From a virus: a DNA stretch of 39,423 nucleotides. The notes beneath the pieces are model-generated. The model saw only the letters and a program-made list of their open reading frames with translations. It did not search any database and had not been told where the DNA came from. A program made the position numbers and the translations under genes. Shown here piece by piece: positions 1 through 6,075 of the stretch (position 1 is its first letter; each line of letters opens with the position of its first letter). The stretch covers positions 1 through 39,423 of IMG/VR virus record IMGVR_UViG_3300048997_000494. One strand, written 5' to 3'.

Positions 1-193
1 CTACCACTCTAACGGCTCGCCTGGTGGGGCGGACAGATTCTTGTGACGAGCTCGACCGCTTGCGGCTTCCTGTTTTCCAGTTGCGAGAGCGGCAGCGAGG
101 GCATTGTTTCGGATCGCCCTCATAGCCTTCCTTGCGGAACCATTTCTTTCCGCAGTCTCTACAGTGGAGCAGATTGTCGTCGGTCTCAACCAT
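1..193 (-). CDS. Partial zinc-ribbon protein, runs off the left edge
   Basis: An open minus-strand frame starts at an ATG (191-193) and is still open at the window edge, giving at least 64 residues. The N-terminal part reads MVETDDNLLHCRDCGKKW, and CPRC follows about 20 residues after CRDC, so two CxxC pairs form a plausible zinc ribbon. A basic, serine-rich stretch follows. Small zinc ribbons of this type are common in phage and bacterial genomes and can bind nucleic acid or protein; the function is unknown here. The gene is transcribed away from the integrase, with a ~245-bp divergent gap between them. A different frame that stops at position 1 lacks these cysteine pairs and looks like a shadow. 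No strong Shine-Dalgarno sequence is visible. Confidence 0.5.
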   Translation of the reverse strand, partial: MVETDDNLLHCRDCGKKWFRKEGYEGDPKQCPRCRSRNWKTGSRKRSSSSQESVRPTRRAVRVV

Positions 194-269
194 CACAGCC
201 GCAAGTGTGCAGATTCTGAACCGCAATGTCAAGGGAAAAGATTAACCGCCGAGGTTCCCCCCCTTTGGG

Positions 270-286
270 TGTCCGGATTTTGTAAC
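270..286. repeat. 17-bp repeat TGTCCGGATTTTGTAAC, copy 1
   Basis: This 17-mer occurs identically at 5904-5920. Both copies lie in divergent intergenic gaps: here between the partial zinc-ribbon gene (minus) and the integrase (plus), there between the lysis cassette (minus) and the acyltransferase (plus). It is AT-richer than its surroundings. A shared operator or promoter part is the likeliest reading (inference). The rest of 194-438 holds no convincing gene and should contain the integrase promoter, but I could not assign -35/-10 boxes. Confidence 0.45.
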
Positions 287-438
287 TGGCAAGCCGATCC
301 TGAGAAAAGTCCACGATCGTAAGAAAAATCTTTCATCTTGCGCCGAAAGCCGCGTCAGGCGCATAGTTCAGCCTGCTCGCAAGGATTTCCAGCTCTCCCC
401 TTCTGTTCGCTTTTTGTAACGATCCCAGGGAGAAATCC

Positions 439-1506
439 ATGCGCGACCCTTCGGTGATACAACCTTTCCCTTCCCCGATCCACACCAGAGGCCACATCGC
501 ATGCCCGGCATGTGAAGCGGCCCGAGCCCTGATGATTGATCCTTCCCGGTTGGCTGCTCTCAATTTTCGAGAGGCGGCGAGAATCTGGTTCGACACTCAC
601 GTGCCCCACATCGGCGCGGGAACGAAGCGTCATTACACGAACTGCATCAATCGGCTCACAACTTTTTTCGGCGAGCTCATGCTAGGCGAGATCCACGTCG
701 GCCACTTCGAGCAGTATCAGAAATTGCGCAGCGCCGGCGAATGTGGATTCCATCGCGCGGGACCGTCGCTGGTGAATCACGAGCTCAATACGCTCTCGCA
801 AATTCTCACGCGCGCAAATTTGTGGGCGCCGATCGCGCCGCACTACAAGCCGCTGAGACTGCCGCGGCCGAGCGTAGGATGCGCTCTGGTTTCCGAAGAT
901 GAAGAGCGATTGTTCCGCGTGGCAGCTTCCAATCCCCGCTGGAAAGTTGCCTATTGTTGCGCGATCCTGACCGCGAACACAACGGCCGGCCCGAATGAGA
1001 TCCGGCATCTGCGCCGCATGGATATTGATCTGGATCCGCCGGTGATCCACATCACGGAAGGCGTAAAGAACGAATACCGACGGCGCGCGATCCCGCTGAA
1101 TTCTCCCGCGGCATGGGCAATGCGCGAGCTTATCAAACGAGCAAGGGACCTCGGCGCCGTCGATCCGGATCACTACATTCTTCCGCATCGAGCGGCAAAC
1201 GGAACCAACGGCTTTGATCCCAGGCGACCGATCTCGAGCTGGCGAGGATCGTGGGACAAATTGAGGAAGGCGGCCGGCTTACCGAATCTTCGCATGTATG
1301 ACTTACGGCATCACGCGATCACGCGACTACTCGAAGATGAAGACGTGAGTGAACGCACGGTGATCGAGCTCGCCGGCCACGTCTCCCGCGCGATGCTCGA
1401 GCGCTATTCGCACATTCGCATGCGGACGAAAAAGGAAGCGGTCGATGCCCTGGCTAAGAAGAGCGTACAAGGGACTCGCGCTGCGCTGATCCTGGTGAAG
1501 CGCTAA
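439..1506 (+). CDS. int: Tyrosine recombinase / phage integrase
   Basis: A 355-residue site-specific recombinase that would integrate or excise the element by strand exchange through a 3'-phosphotyrosine. The C-terminal catalytic domain (about 150-340) shows Arg189 in GPNEIRHLR, Lys210 in the beta-hairpin, Arg290 in YDLRHH, His314 in LAGHVS and the nucleophile Tyr323 in ERYSHIR. The first His of the usual HxxR box is Tyr287, a known variation. A SAM-like core-binding domain precedes it (about 40-140). The N terminus carries a CPAC pair (Cys22, Cys25), unusual for the family and possibly metal-binding. The start is supported by GGGAGA six nt upstream. It is one of few plus-strand genes and marks the end of the phage map. 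Its 3' end overlaps a small minus-strand ORF. Confidence 0.93.
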   Translation: MRDPSVIQPFPSPIHTRGHIACPACEAARALMIDPSRLAALNFREAARIWFDTHVPHIGAGTKRHYTNCINRLTTFFGELMLGEIHVGHFEQYQKLRSAGECGFHRAGPSLVNHELNTLSQILTRANLWAPIAPHYKPLRLPRPSVGCALVSEDEERLFRVAASNPRWKVAYCCAILTANTTAGPNEIRHLRRMDIDLDPPVIHITEGVKNEYRRRAIPLNSPAAWAMRELIKRARDLGAVDPDHYILPHRAANGTNGFDPRRPISSWRGSWDKLRKAAGLPNLRMYDLRHHAITRLLEDEDVSERTVIELAGHVSRAMLERYSHIRMRTKKEAVDALAKKSVQGTRAALILVKR

Positions 1507-1624
1507 TTTGCTCGTCGAGCAATTCGGAAAGTCGCACGATTAGAGCAGAGAACTTTCCCGGATCCTGTTCCGTCTGTATCTGCATACAGAGGCGTTCCAT
1601 TTCTGCGCGCCGTTCGTCGTTCAT
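1454..1624 (-). CDS. Small acidic helical protein (EQDP type)
   Basis: A 56-residue ORF from ATG at 1622-1624 to TAG at 1454. It begins MNDERRAEMERLCMQIQTEQ, followed by DPGKFSALIVRLSELLDEQ. The pattern (short helix, EQDP, then a leucine-rich helix ending in LLDE) resembles small proteins that I recall as numerous in Acidobacteriota genomes; this is memory, not a search. The function is unknown. The last 53 nt overlap the integrase 3' end in antisense, and no good ribosome site is seen, so it may be a chance ORF. Confidence 0.42.
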   Translation of the reverse strand: MNDERRAEMERLCMQIQTEQDPGKFSALIVRLSELLDEQISASPGSAQRESLVRSS

Positions 1625-1705
1625 GATCGCTTAGGGGAAAAAGCGAAAACTGAACCCCACAATAACATGAAAGTTACGCCATTGTTGAGCGCTAAAGCCG
1701 GATTA

Positions 1706-1728
1706 GGCCCGGTGTCACAAGCCGGGCC
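1706..1728. terminator. Hairpin between convergent genes, possible bidirectional terminator
   Basis: GGCCCGG (1706-1712) pairs perfectly with CCGGGCC (1722-1728) across a 9-nt loop. It sits between the plus-strand integrase and the minus-strand genes that end at 1825, where a bidirectional terminator is expected. Neither side carries a clear U-tract, so intrinsic termination is only suggested. The remaining bases of 1625-1824 show no convincing gene. Confidence 0.35.
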
Positions 1729-1824
1729 CGCCTCGGTTTAGGCTGCCATTGGTAGGTCAGCATTTGATTGTTTTGCTCACTTCTAATCGCGGGCCGACAA
1801 TCGCCAATGACCAACAGACGACAC

Positions 1825-2058
1825 TCAAACCTCTGCGGGAAACGGAATTTCCCGTAGCAACGAATCGAAATAGGCGGCGCATTCGGCGCCGTAGCTGGGC
1901 TCTTCACACCCTTGCTTCTTCTCTTCTAGAAACTGCACGACTTCCTGCCAACCTTGTCGGAATTTCTCTGGCTCTTCAGTATAGCGGCGCATCCACTCAT
2001 TGAACGCCGCTGCCATCCGCGATCTCACGAGCTCCGGTGTCGTCATTGTTTTTTCCAT
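1825..2058 (-). CDS. Hypothetical small protein
   Basis: A 77-residue protein starting MEKTMTTPELVRSRM. GGAGG seven nt upstream fixes the start at 2058. It is predicted helical and acidic, with a tryptophan-rich middle (EWMRRYTEEPEKFRQGWQEV) and two cysteines near residues 51-60. No family is recognised. Its first 62 nt overlap the 3' end of the serine recombinase gene in another frame, so the two are probably co-transcribed and translationally linked. The EEPEKF...GWQEV pattern suggests a conserved small helical protein rather than a random frame. Confidence 0.65.
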   Translation of the reverse strand: MEKTMTTPELVRSRMAAAFNEWMRRYTEEPEKFRQGWQEVVQFLEEKKQGCEEPSYGAECAAYFDSLLREIPFPAEV

Positions 2059-2638
2059 GTTTTATCCTCCATAGTGTTGAACGTGATGGACCGCGCTCCG
2101 CTATCTTCGGACCAGGCCTTTTCGCGCCGGCCTTCTTCATCCCGTTGCGGATCCGCTCGGCAATCAGGTTGCGTTCAAATTCCGCAATCGCCGCGAGAAT
2201 GGTGAAGAGCAGTCGGCCCATCGGTGATGACGTATCCATCGACTCCGTCAGAGAGACGAACTCGAGGCGCTTGGCTTCAAACAGATCGAGCACCCGCAAC
2301 ATATGTTTCGTCGATCGGAAGAATCGATCGAACTTCCAGACGACGATGCCATCGAACTTTTTAGGGATACCCGCGCGAGGATCTATCGCATCTACCGCGG
2401 CCATCAGTTCATCGAAAGCCGGCCGCGATTCCGATGCGCCGCTCCAACCCTGATCGATGTATTCGTGCGAGATCGTCCAGCCCCGCATGCGGCACATCTG
2501 GCGAAGAGGTTGGAGTTGGGCCTCGGGATCCTGGCCTTTGAACTCATGGCCAGTGGAGGCGTCATGCGACCCGGGCGCCTTCCCGCAGGTTCGGCAGATG
2601 TCCTTCGAGACGCGCGCGTAAAGTGCGACCTGGTTCAT
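1997..2638 (-). CDS. Serine recombinase (resolvase/invertase) with a Cys/His insertion
   Basis: A 213-residue recombinase when started at the ATG of MNQVALYARVS (GGGA just upstream); a longer ORF reaches 2761 but adds non-family sequence. Ser11 in YARVS is the expected nucleophile. The catalytic domain continues with VVWKFDRFFRS, the SPMGRLLFTILAAIAEFERN segment typical of resolvases, and a helix E (NLIAERIRNGMKKAG). A short C-terminal helix-turn-helix (SRSTLWRIKHG) follows. Odd: about 20 residues with Cys15, Cys18, His25 and His31 are inserted between the Ser11 loop and the usual DPEAQLQPLR helix, which could bind zinc. The enzyme could invert or resolve DNA, for example a fibre locus or multimers; no matching inverted crossover sites were seen. 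Confidence 0.88.
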   Translation of the reverse strand: MNQVALYARVSKDICRTCGKAPGSHDASTGHEFKGQDPEAQLQPLRQMCRMRGWTISHEYIDQGWSGASESRPAFDELMAAVDAIDPRAGIPKKFDGIVVWKFDRFFRSTKHMLRVLDLFEAKRLEFVSLTESMDTSSPMGRLLFTILAAIAEFERNLIAERIRNGMKKAGAKRPGPKIAERGPSRSTLWRIKHGKNNDDTGAREIADGSGVQ

Positions 2639-2685
2639 TTCCCTGTTTACTAGGTGGTAATAATTCGGCTCAAAAAGGCCGTTTT

Positions 2686-2871
2686 TCAATTCAGGTGAAT
2701 TGAAACACCCCTGAGCCGCCCGTAGGTGCTGAAAAACACCCGCCAGATCAGCGGAAGCCATCCGCTTGCAGCTGCTGTGAAGATGATCCCGTTGACCGAG
2801 TAGTGATTCCGAGGATCGTTTCCAAGAAAGCGGAACCGCGGTAGATACACAACACCTTTTTCCATACTCAC
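2686..2871 (-). CDS. Hypothetical protein, GTGA-coupled
   Basis: A 61-residue ORF whose GTG start (2869-2871) overlaps the TGA of the upstream gene as GTGA, with AAGG a few nt upstream; an ATG at 2863-2865 is an alternative. The middle is hydrophobic (IIFTAAASGWLPLIWRVFF), possibly one membrane segment. No family is recognised. The coupling and spacing support it being real. It lies between a small KOW-like protein gene and the serine recombinase. Confidence 0.5.
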   Translation of the reverse strand: MSMEKGVVYLPRFRFLGNDPRNHYSVNGIIFTAAASGWLPLIWRVFFSTYGRLRGVSIHLN

Positions 2872-3131
2872 ACGCTTGCCTTCACGAGCTCCAGCTCAAA
2901 ACGGCCGATACCATGCGAACGAAAGACCTTGTCGGTGTTGGCGTAGAGATCCTTCAGAACAGCCTTGTCGCCAGCGGCATTGATCACGATCTCATCGCCA
3001 GGCTTGAGGCCGGCAGTCCGCATCTCGGCGAGCAAGCGATCGGACTTGGCGTAATTGTTCCGGCCGAGCTCACGCGCTTTGAAAAGGTGTTTTGCCTTTG
3101 TGGCCAGGCGTTGTTTTTGCTTCTTCGTCAT
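2868..3131 (-). CDS. Hypothetical basic protein
   Basis: 87 residues from the ATG of MTKKQKQRLATKAKHLFKAR (GGA close upstream); the ORF is open to 3170 but the added residues look non-coding. The N terminus is strongly basic. The C-terminal half (LKPGDEIVINAAGDKAVLKDLY) looks like a small beta barrel and could bind nucleic acid. A copy of the 17-bp element ends 36 nt before the start, so the gene probably belongs to the same regulon as the capsid, tape measure and lysis genes. Its 3' end is coupled to the next gene by GTGA. Confidence 0.65.
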   Translation of the reverse strand: MTKKQKQRLATKAKHLFKARELGRNNYAKSDRLLAEMRTAGLKPGDEIVINAAGDKAVLKDLYANTDKVFRSHGIGRFELELVKASV

Positions 3132-3167
3132 TTCCACGCAAGTGTGCGCGAGCGACGAGCCCAGAGG

Positions 3168-3184
3168 CAATTAGAGATTCACTT
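3168..3184 (-). promoter_or_regulatory. 17-bp intergenic element, copy A
   Basis: Plus-strand sequence CAATTAGAGATTCACTT; read in the gene direction, AAGTGAATCTCTAATTG. It is 36 nt upstream of the ATG at 3131 and contains the TGA stop of the gene ending at 3179. Two positions differ from the 5871 and 19202 copies. Promoter, operator or leader element (inference from conserved distance and orientation). Confidence 0.6.
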
Positions 3185-3457
3185 CACAGACGGGATCTTG
3201 GCATCAGCAAGCAGCCGATCGATGCGCGAGCAGAGTTCATCGAAGGCGCCAGGCTTCGCCAGGGTCAGAGCGATGCGCTCGACAAAGGTGTCGATATCTT
3301 CCTCGGTGTAGTGAGCGATGAGAGTCTTGCGGGTTGCAGCGATCTTCAGTTCTGCGGCCTCGAGCTCGCGATCAAACGAATCGAAGGCCCTGGCCATCTT
3401 GGCCGGCATCGGCCCGCGATGCACCGTCTTCGCGAATTGTGCACGAGCAGCAGTCAT
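3179..3457 (-). CDS. Hypothetical helical protein
   Basis: 92 residues, mostly charged helix: MTAARAQFAKTVHRGP, then DRELEAAELKIAATRKTL and an acidic TEEDIDTFVERI segment. No family or motif is recognised. No clear ribosome site precedes the ATG (3455-3457). The TGA lies inside element copy A. The 3458-3588 gap upstream contains CTAGCTAG and a GC-rich run but no gene I can support. Confidence 0.5.
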   Translation of the reverse strand: MTAARAQFAKTVHRGPMPAKMARAFDSFDRELEAAELKIAATRKTLIAHYTEEDIDTFVERIALTLAKPGAFDELCSRIDRLLADAKIPSVK

Positions 3458-3588
3458 AGCAGTTTCGCATTACAGTCTCAAATCTATGTGGAATCCCTAC
3501 TCGCTAGCTAGTGATTAGTACGCGGTCGCGAAACGAAGGTAATACACAACAAACAGTAGAAATGCGGGCGCCCCCCGATGCCGGCGTT

Positions 3589-3604
3589 TAGCCGCTAGCG
3601 GCTA
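3589..3604. repeat. 16-bp perfect palindrome TAGCCGCTAGCGGCTA
   Basis: A perfect dyad (TAGCCGCT/AGCGGCTA), two bases beyond the stop codon of the 3606-3977 gene. A second copy lies just upstream of that gene's start (3988-4002); with flanking Ts the two share a 17-bp direct repeat (3587-3603 and 3986-4002). There is no U-tract, so an ordinary terminator is unlikely. A dimeric-protein binding site or a cassette boundary is possible. Confidence 0.55.
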
Positions 3605-3605
3605 A

Positions 3606-3977
3606 TCAGCCAGCGGCCGGGAGCTGTGGCACTTCGGACTTCGATCCCGGCATGAGCCGCAACTTGGCCGCGGGATTTCGTAGTTGCATCATCGTGGCTA
3701 GTGCGATGGTATTGCTCTCATCATTGATCAGGAGTCCGCGGAAAATTTCCCACGCAGCGACGTAGAGGTATCCCTTTTCGACTGGCGGAATTCCTGTGGC
3801 CAGCGAATTCATGCACGGAACGCAAAAAGGGAAGCGCTTGGCGGGCGACTTCAATCGCGGACGCATGCCCACACTCGACGCGAACATAAAAAGCGCGACG
3901 GCCGGATCCCCGGTGATATTGATTCCGCCGGGAGCTTTCAGTGGCGTACGGCACATAAGGCAAGGTTGGGTTTCCAT
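3606..3977 (-). CDS. Hypothetical zinc-ribbon-like protein flanked by palindromes
   Basis: A 123-residue protein beginning METQPCLMCRTPLKAPGG. A CLMC pair (Cys6, Cys9) and a CVPC pair (about residues 52-55) suggest a zinc ribbon. The middle is hydrophobic (PAVALFMFASSVGM) and the end is basic. No family is recognised. Unusually, the same palindrome flanks both ends: one copy is 10 nt before the start codon, where a ribosome site would normally be, and one is directly after the stop. A hairpin there could hide the ribosome site, or a repressor could bind it. The gene could be a small mobile or independently regulated cassette. Confidence 0.6.
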   Translation of the reverse strand: METQPCLMCRTPLKAPGGINITGDPAVALFMFASSVGMRPRLKSPAKRFPFCVPCMNSLATGIPPVEKGYLYVAAWEIFRGLLINDESNTIALATMMQLRNPAAKLRLMPGSKSEVPQLPAAG

Positions 3978-3987
3978 GTGGGCATTT

Positions 3988-4002
3988 TAGCCGCTAGCGG
4001 CT
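3988..4002. promoter_or_regulatory. Palindrome copy 2, upstream of the 3606-3977 gene
   Basis: TAGCCGCTAGCGGCT repeats the palindrome at 3589-3604 and ends 10 nt before the ATG of the gene it precedes. In RNA it would fold into a hairpin just upstream of the start codon. Operator or translational control element (inference). Confidence 0.45.
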
Positions 4003-4035
4003 GGGCTAGGAACCTCGGGAGTAAACACGGATACC

Positions 4036-4206
4036 CTACATCTGCTTCTTTTTCGGCGGGGAGGGAGAGGTGGTCACATCGAATCTGTAATCTATGCCCG
4101 CTCTACGAAACACATCGATCAGCCGGTCGACAAATTGCTTGTCGTGCGTCGAGACCAGCGCGACATGCCGCCCCCTCGCAGTCACGTCGATGAGGTAGGT
4201 TTCCAT
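4036..4206 (-). CDS. Hypothetical small protein
   Basis: A 56-residue ORF, METYLIDVTARGRHVALVST onward, ending in a proline/lysine tail (SPSPPKKKQM). It looks like one beta-alpha-beta unit: YLIDVTARGRHVALVS, then KQFVDRLIDVFRRAGIDYRFDV. No family is recognised. It starts 9 nt after the stop of the holin-like gene and probably ends the lysis transcript. The coherent alternation of hydrophobic residues argues for a real gene. Confidence 0.55.
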   Translation of the reverse strand: METYLIDVTARGRHVALVSTHDKQFVDRLIDVFRRAGIDYRFDVTTSPSPPKKKQM

Positions 4207-4215
4207 AAGAACAAT

Positions 4216-4527
4216 TTATTTTGTTTCAGGCGCGGGCGCGGTGACGGCCGAATCTGATCTAGCCAGAGTGATATCTCCGTATTTTGTGACCCCGTAGAAG
4301 ACTGTCATGAGAACAACCTGTGCGCCCATCGTGCTGGCATCAGGGAATAAACTCAACAGCCCGGCGCCGGCCGCGAGGTGGCGATTAAACTTCCAGGCGA
4401 AGACCAGGTAAGACGTGTCCCACCCGAGCACAAACATCGTGATCAGCAGCGCCGTGAATCTGCCAAAGCTGACTGCGCCCTTGGGATCGAGTAGCGAGAG
4501 AACAAAGTTCTGCAGTTTGGTGATCAT
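4216..4527 (-). CDS. Putative holin
   Basis: A 103-residue membrane protein with two hydrophobic stretches, about residues 24-46 (FTALLITMFVLGW...YLVFAW) and 66-86 (TMGAQVVLMTVFYGVTKY), and a polar C-terminal tail (SDSAVTAPAPETK). Size and topology fit phage holins, which open the inner membrane at the end of the lytic cycle. Its ATG overlaps the TGA of the spanin-like gene as ATGA, and it is followed by a small ORF. Context (transmembrane and wall-related genes downstream of the tail genes) supports lysis; sequence alone does not prove it. Confidence 0.65.
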   Translation of the reverse strand: MITKLQNFVLSLLDPKGAVSFGRFTALLITMFVLGWDTSYLVFAWKFNRHLAAGAGLLSLFPDASTMGAQVVLMTVFYGVTKYGDITLARSDSAVTAPAPETK

Positions 4528-5081
4528 AACGCCCCTTTGATTGCAATGTGCAGGACCTCGGCCGCGGCGCCCCCGATCAGCGCCGTCTTCAGCGTCGAGA
4601 TGACGCGCTTCCAGAACCGCGGTTTCTTTTTCAGCGCGGCAATCTCTTCGTCTTTCTGCGCGGCGATCGCGACTTCGGCTTTGTAATCTGCCTGGCAGGC
4701 CGCGAGCTCGACCGCATCTTCCTTACAGTGTGCGAGCTCCTGAAAGAGTGGGACGGCATCCACGATCACCGTGCCGCCAGTCGGACCGATCCTCGTATTC
4801 AGCGGAATTTTAGACAGGGAAGGGATGGCGGCGATCGCTTGCTGTGGCGTCTTGGTCTGTTGCTGCAGGATTTGCAGACTGGAGATCTGCTTCGCGGCCG
4901 CGGCGTCGTTCGTGGCAATCTGCTTCTGCAGGTCCTCGACTTGCTGCTCGCTCTTTTTGATCTGCTGTTCAGCGAGCAGGCGCGCATCGTGCTCCTGCAG
5001 CCAGGCGCGGCCGAGAAGAATCGCGATCGCAATCACGACGATGTAAAAAACGTGCGTGCCGAGATATTGTTTGAGGTTCAT
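4524..5081 (-). CDS. Membrane-anchored coiled-coil protein, spanin-like
   Basis: 185 residues. One N-terminal membrane segment (about 10-27, HVFYIVVIAIAILLGRAW) is followed by a long charged coiled coil (about 30-65), a central region, a second coiled segment (about 140-152) and a hydrophobic C-terminal end (ALIGGAAAEVLHIAI). An N-terminal anchor with periplasmic coiled coil is the layout of inner-membrane spanins such as Rz, though this protein is longer. It is joined to both neighbours by ATGA overlaps. No embedded outer-membrane lipoprotein partner was found. Confidence 0.5.
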   Translation of the reverse strand: MNLKQYLGTHVFYIVVIAIAILLGRAWLQEHDARLLAEQQIKKSEQQVEDLQKQIATNDAAAAKQISSLQILQQQTKTPQQAIAAIPSLSKIPLNTRIGPTGGTVIVDAVPLFQELAHCKEDAVELAACQADYKAEVAIAAQKDEEIAALKKKPRFWKRVISTLKTALIGGAAAEVLHIAIKGAL

Positions 5082-5521
5082 GGCTGGCTCTCGGCCGGCG
5101 CGGGTTCGGTTTGCGCGATGTCGTGATATTCCACGGTAATCTCTTCGCCGCGCGCCTCAGCGGCTGTGCAGAGTTCCATCAGCTTGTCGAATGCGGTATG
5201 GCTATCCGAGATCCAGTCCGGCGCTGGTCCATGGCTGGTTCCGACACACGTGCAGCCGAGTGAATCCTCCGGCTTGTTGCCTTTGTGCCAGCGGATATTC
5301 GTGCGGCCTGGCACGTCGAGCAACTCAGGTGTGATGTAGCCGAAATGTGGGCTCAGTGTGAGGCGGACTTTATAGACTCCGCAGGGAATGCAGGGATGGC
5401 CCGGATGCACGGGATGAAAGCGACCGGGCTCCAGGTCGAAGCAGAACTGCTGGCCCTCAATGGTAACGCGGCCAATGATTGAGCGATCCGTTTCGAGAAA
5501 ACGATAAGTGTCGATTTTCAT
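5078..5521 (-). CDS. DUF5675-like protein in the lysis cassette
   Basis: A 147-residue protein. The segment NIRWHKGNKPEDSLGC (residues 75-90) with His79 and Cys90, after LEPGRFHPVHPGHPCIPCGVY, matches what I recall of DUF5675 proteins, whose H...S-x-GC pattern is reminiscent of L,D-transpeptidase folds. Its place between membrane genes suggests peptidoglycan cleavage or modification, and no other endolysin is visible in the cassette. That role is inference; the domain has no established reaction that I know of. The ATG overlaps the preceding TGA (ATGA at 5518-5521). Confidence 0.65.
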   Translation of the reverse strand: MKIDTYRFLETDRSIIGRVTIEGQQFCFDLEPGRFHPVHPGHPCIPCGVYKVRLTLSPHFGYITPELLDVPGRTNIRWHKGNKPEDSLGCTCVGTSHGPAPDWISDSHTAFDKLMELCTAAEARGEEITVEYHDIAQTEPAPAESQP

Positions 5522-5838
5522 CGGCGGATCCAGTAGAAGAGCAACTCGGCGAGCTCTTTCACGCCGGCCCCGGCGGCGCCCGCGGCCGCGGCGTATGCGA
5601 TCGCGGCGATAGTGCGGCCGAAGGTCAGCCTCATCTTCAATTTATCGATGACCTGGTCTCGCGTTTTTACCGACGTGTGAAGCTTGTCGATCTGGCGATC
5701 GCGATCGGCGACAGTGCGCTCAAAGAGTCGGAGCTTCGTCCAATTCAGGTTTAACTGTTCTAGAAGAGCCGCCGGCGAGGCGTCTTTGTAGCTCGCCGCC
5801 TGCGCGTCTGGTCGAATGCGATCGGAATTCTGAGGCAC
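5518..5838 (-). CDS. Coiled-coil protein with C-terminal hydrophobic segment
   Basis: 106 residues from a GTG start (5836-5838) with GAAGG upstream. About 28-70 is a charged coiled coil (LFERTVADRDRQIDKL...RDQVIDKLKMRL). Residues 76-103 are Ala/Gly-rich and hydrophobic, probably membrane-inserted or helical-hairpin. It is the first gene of the lysis-like operon, and a 17-bp element ends 32 nt before its start. Could be a holin or antiholin partner; no family is recognised. Confidence 0.6.
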   Translation of the reverse strand: MPQNSDRIRPDAQAASYKDASPAALLEQLNLNWTKLRLFERTVADRDRQIDKLHTSVKTRDQVIDKLKMRLTFGRTIAAIAYAAAAGAAGAGVKELAELLFYWIRR

Positions 5839-5870
5839 ACCTTCAGAGTGGAGGCGCCTGAATTCCGCGG

Positions 5871-5887
5871 CAATTGGAGATTAACTT
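5871..5887 (-). promoter_or_regulatory. 17-bp intergenic element, copy B
   Basis: CAATTGGAGATTAACTT on plus, identical to the 19202 copy. The coding-strand form AAGTTAATCTCCAATTG ends 32 nt before the GTG of the first lysis-cassette gene. It is placed to drive or control lysis genes. Confidence 0.65.
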
Positions 5888-5903
5888 TAGAAACCTCTTG
5901 CGC

Positions 5904-5920
5904 TGTCCGGATTTTGTAAC
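5904..5920. repeat. 17-bp repeat TGTCCGGATTTTGTAAC, copy 2
   Basis: Identical to 270-286. It lies 16 nt from element copy B in the divergent gap between the lysis operon and the acyltransferase gene. The rest of 5921-6075 shows no gene and should hold the acyltransferase promoter; a GGAGG at about 6047 is too far from the ATG at 6076 to serve as its ribosome site. Confidence 0.45.
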
Positions 5921-6075
5921 ATTCCTTGAAGCGGCCATTGACAATTGTCGCGTCCGTTGTAGCATGTTCTCCGCGCGGGGCTCGGCACGCTAGTTTCCTG
6001 CTGTTTCCCTTCCCCCATTCGGAGCCCCGCGCGACCGGATTCAATTTGGAGGTTTCCATCAACTCGCTCGATTAA

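Noticed and set aside
3482-3520. CTAGCTAG-rich stretch as an inverted repeat or attachment site
   Set aside because: The symmetry is short and has no second copy; it may be chance.
4548-5126. Plus-strand ORF of 192 codons antisense to the spanin-like gene
   Set aside because: It mirrors the coding strand of a convincing membrane-coiled-coil gene, has Arg/Leu/Gln-rich shadow composition and no ribosome site.
270-5920. The shared 17-mer as attL/attR of an integrated element
   Set aside because: The interval contains the integrase but also the lysis cassette, and structural genes continue beyond it; no tRNA end or host gene is seen at either copy. I prefer an operator reading.
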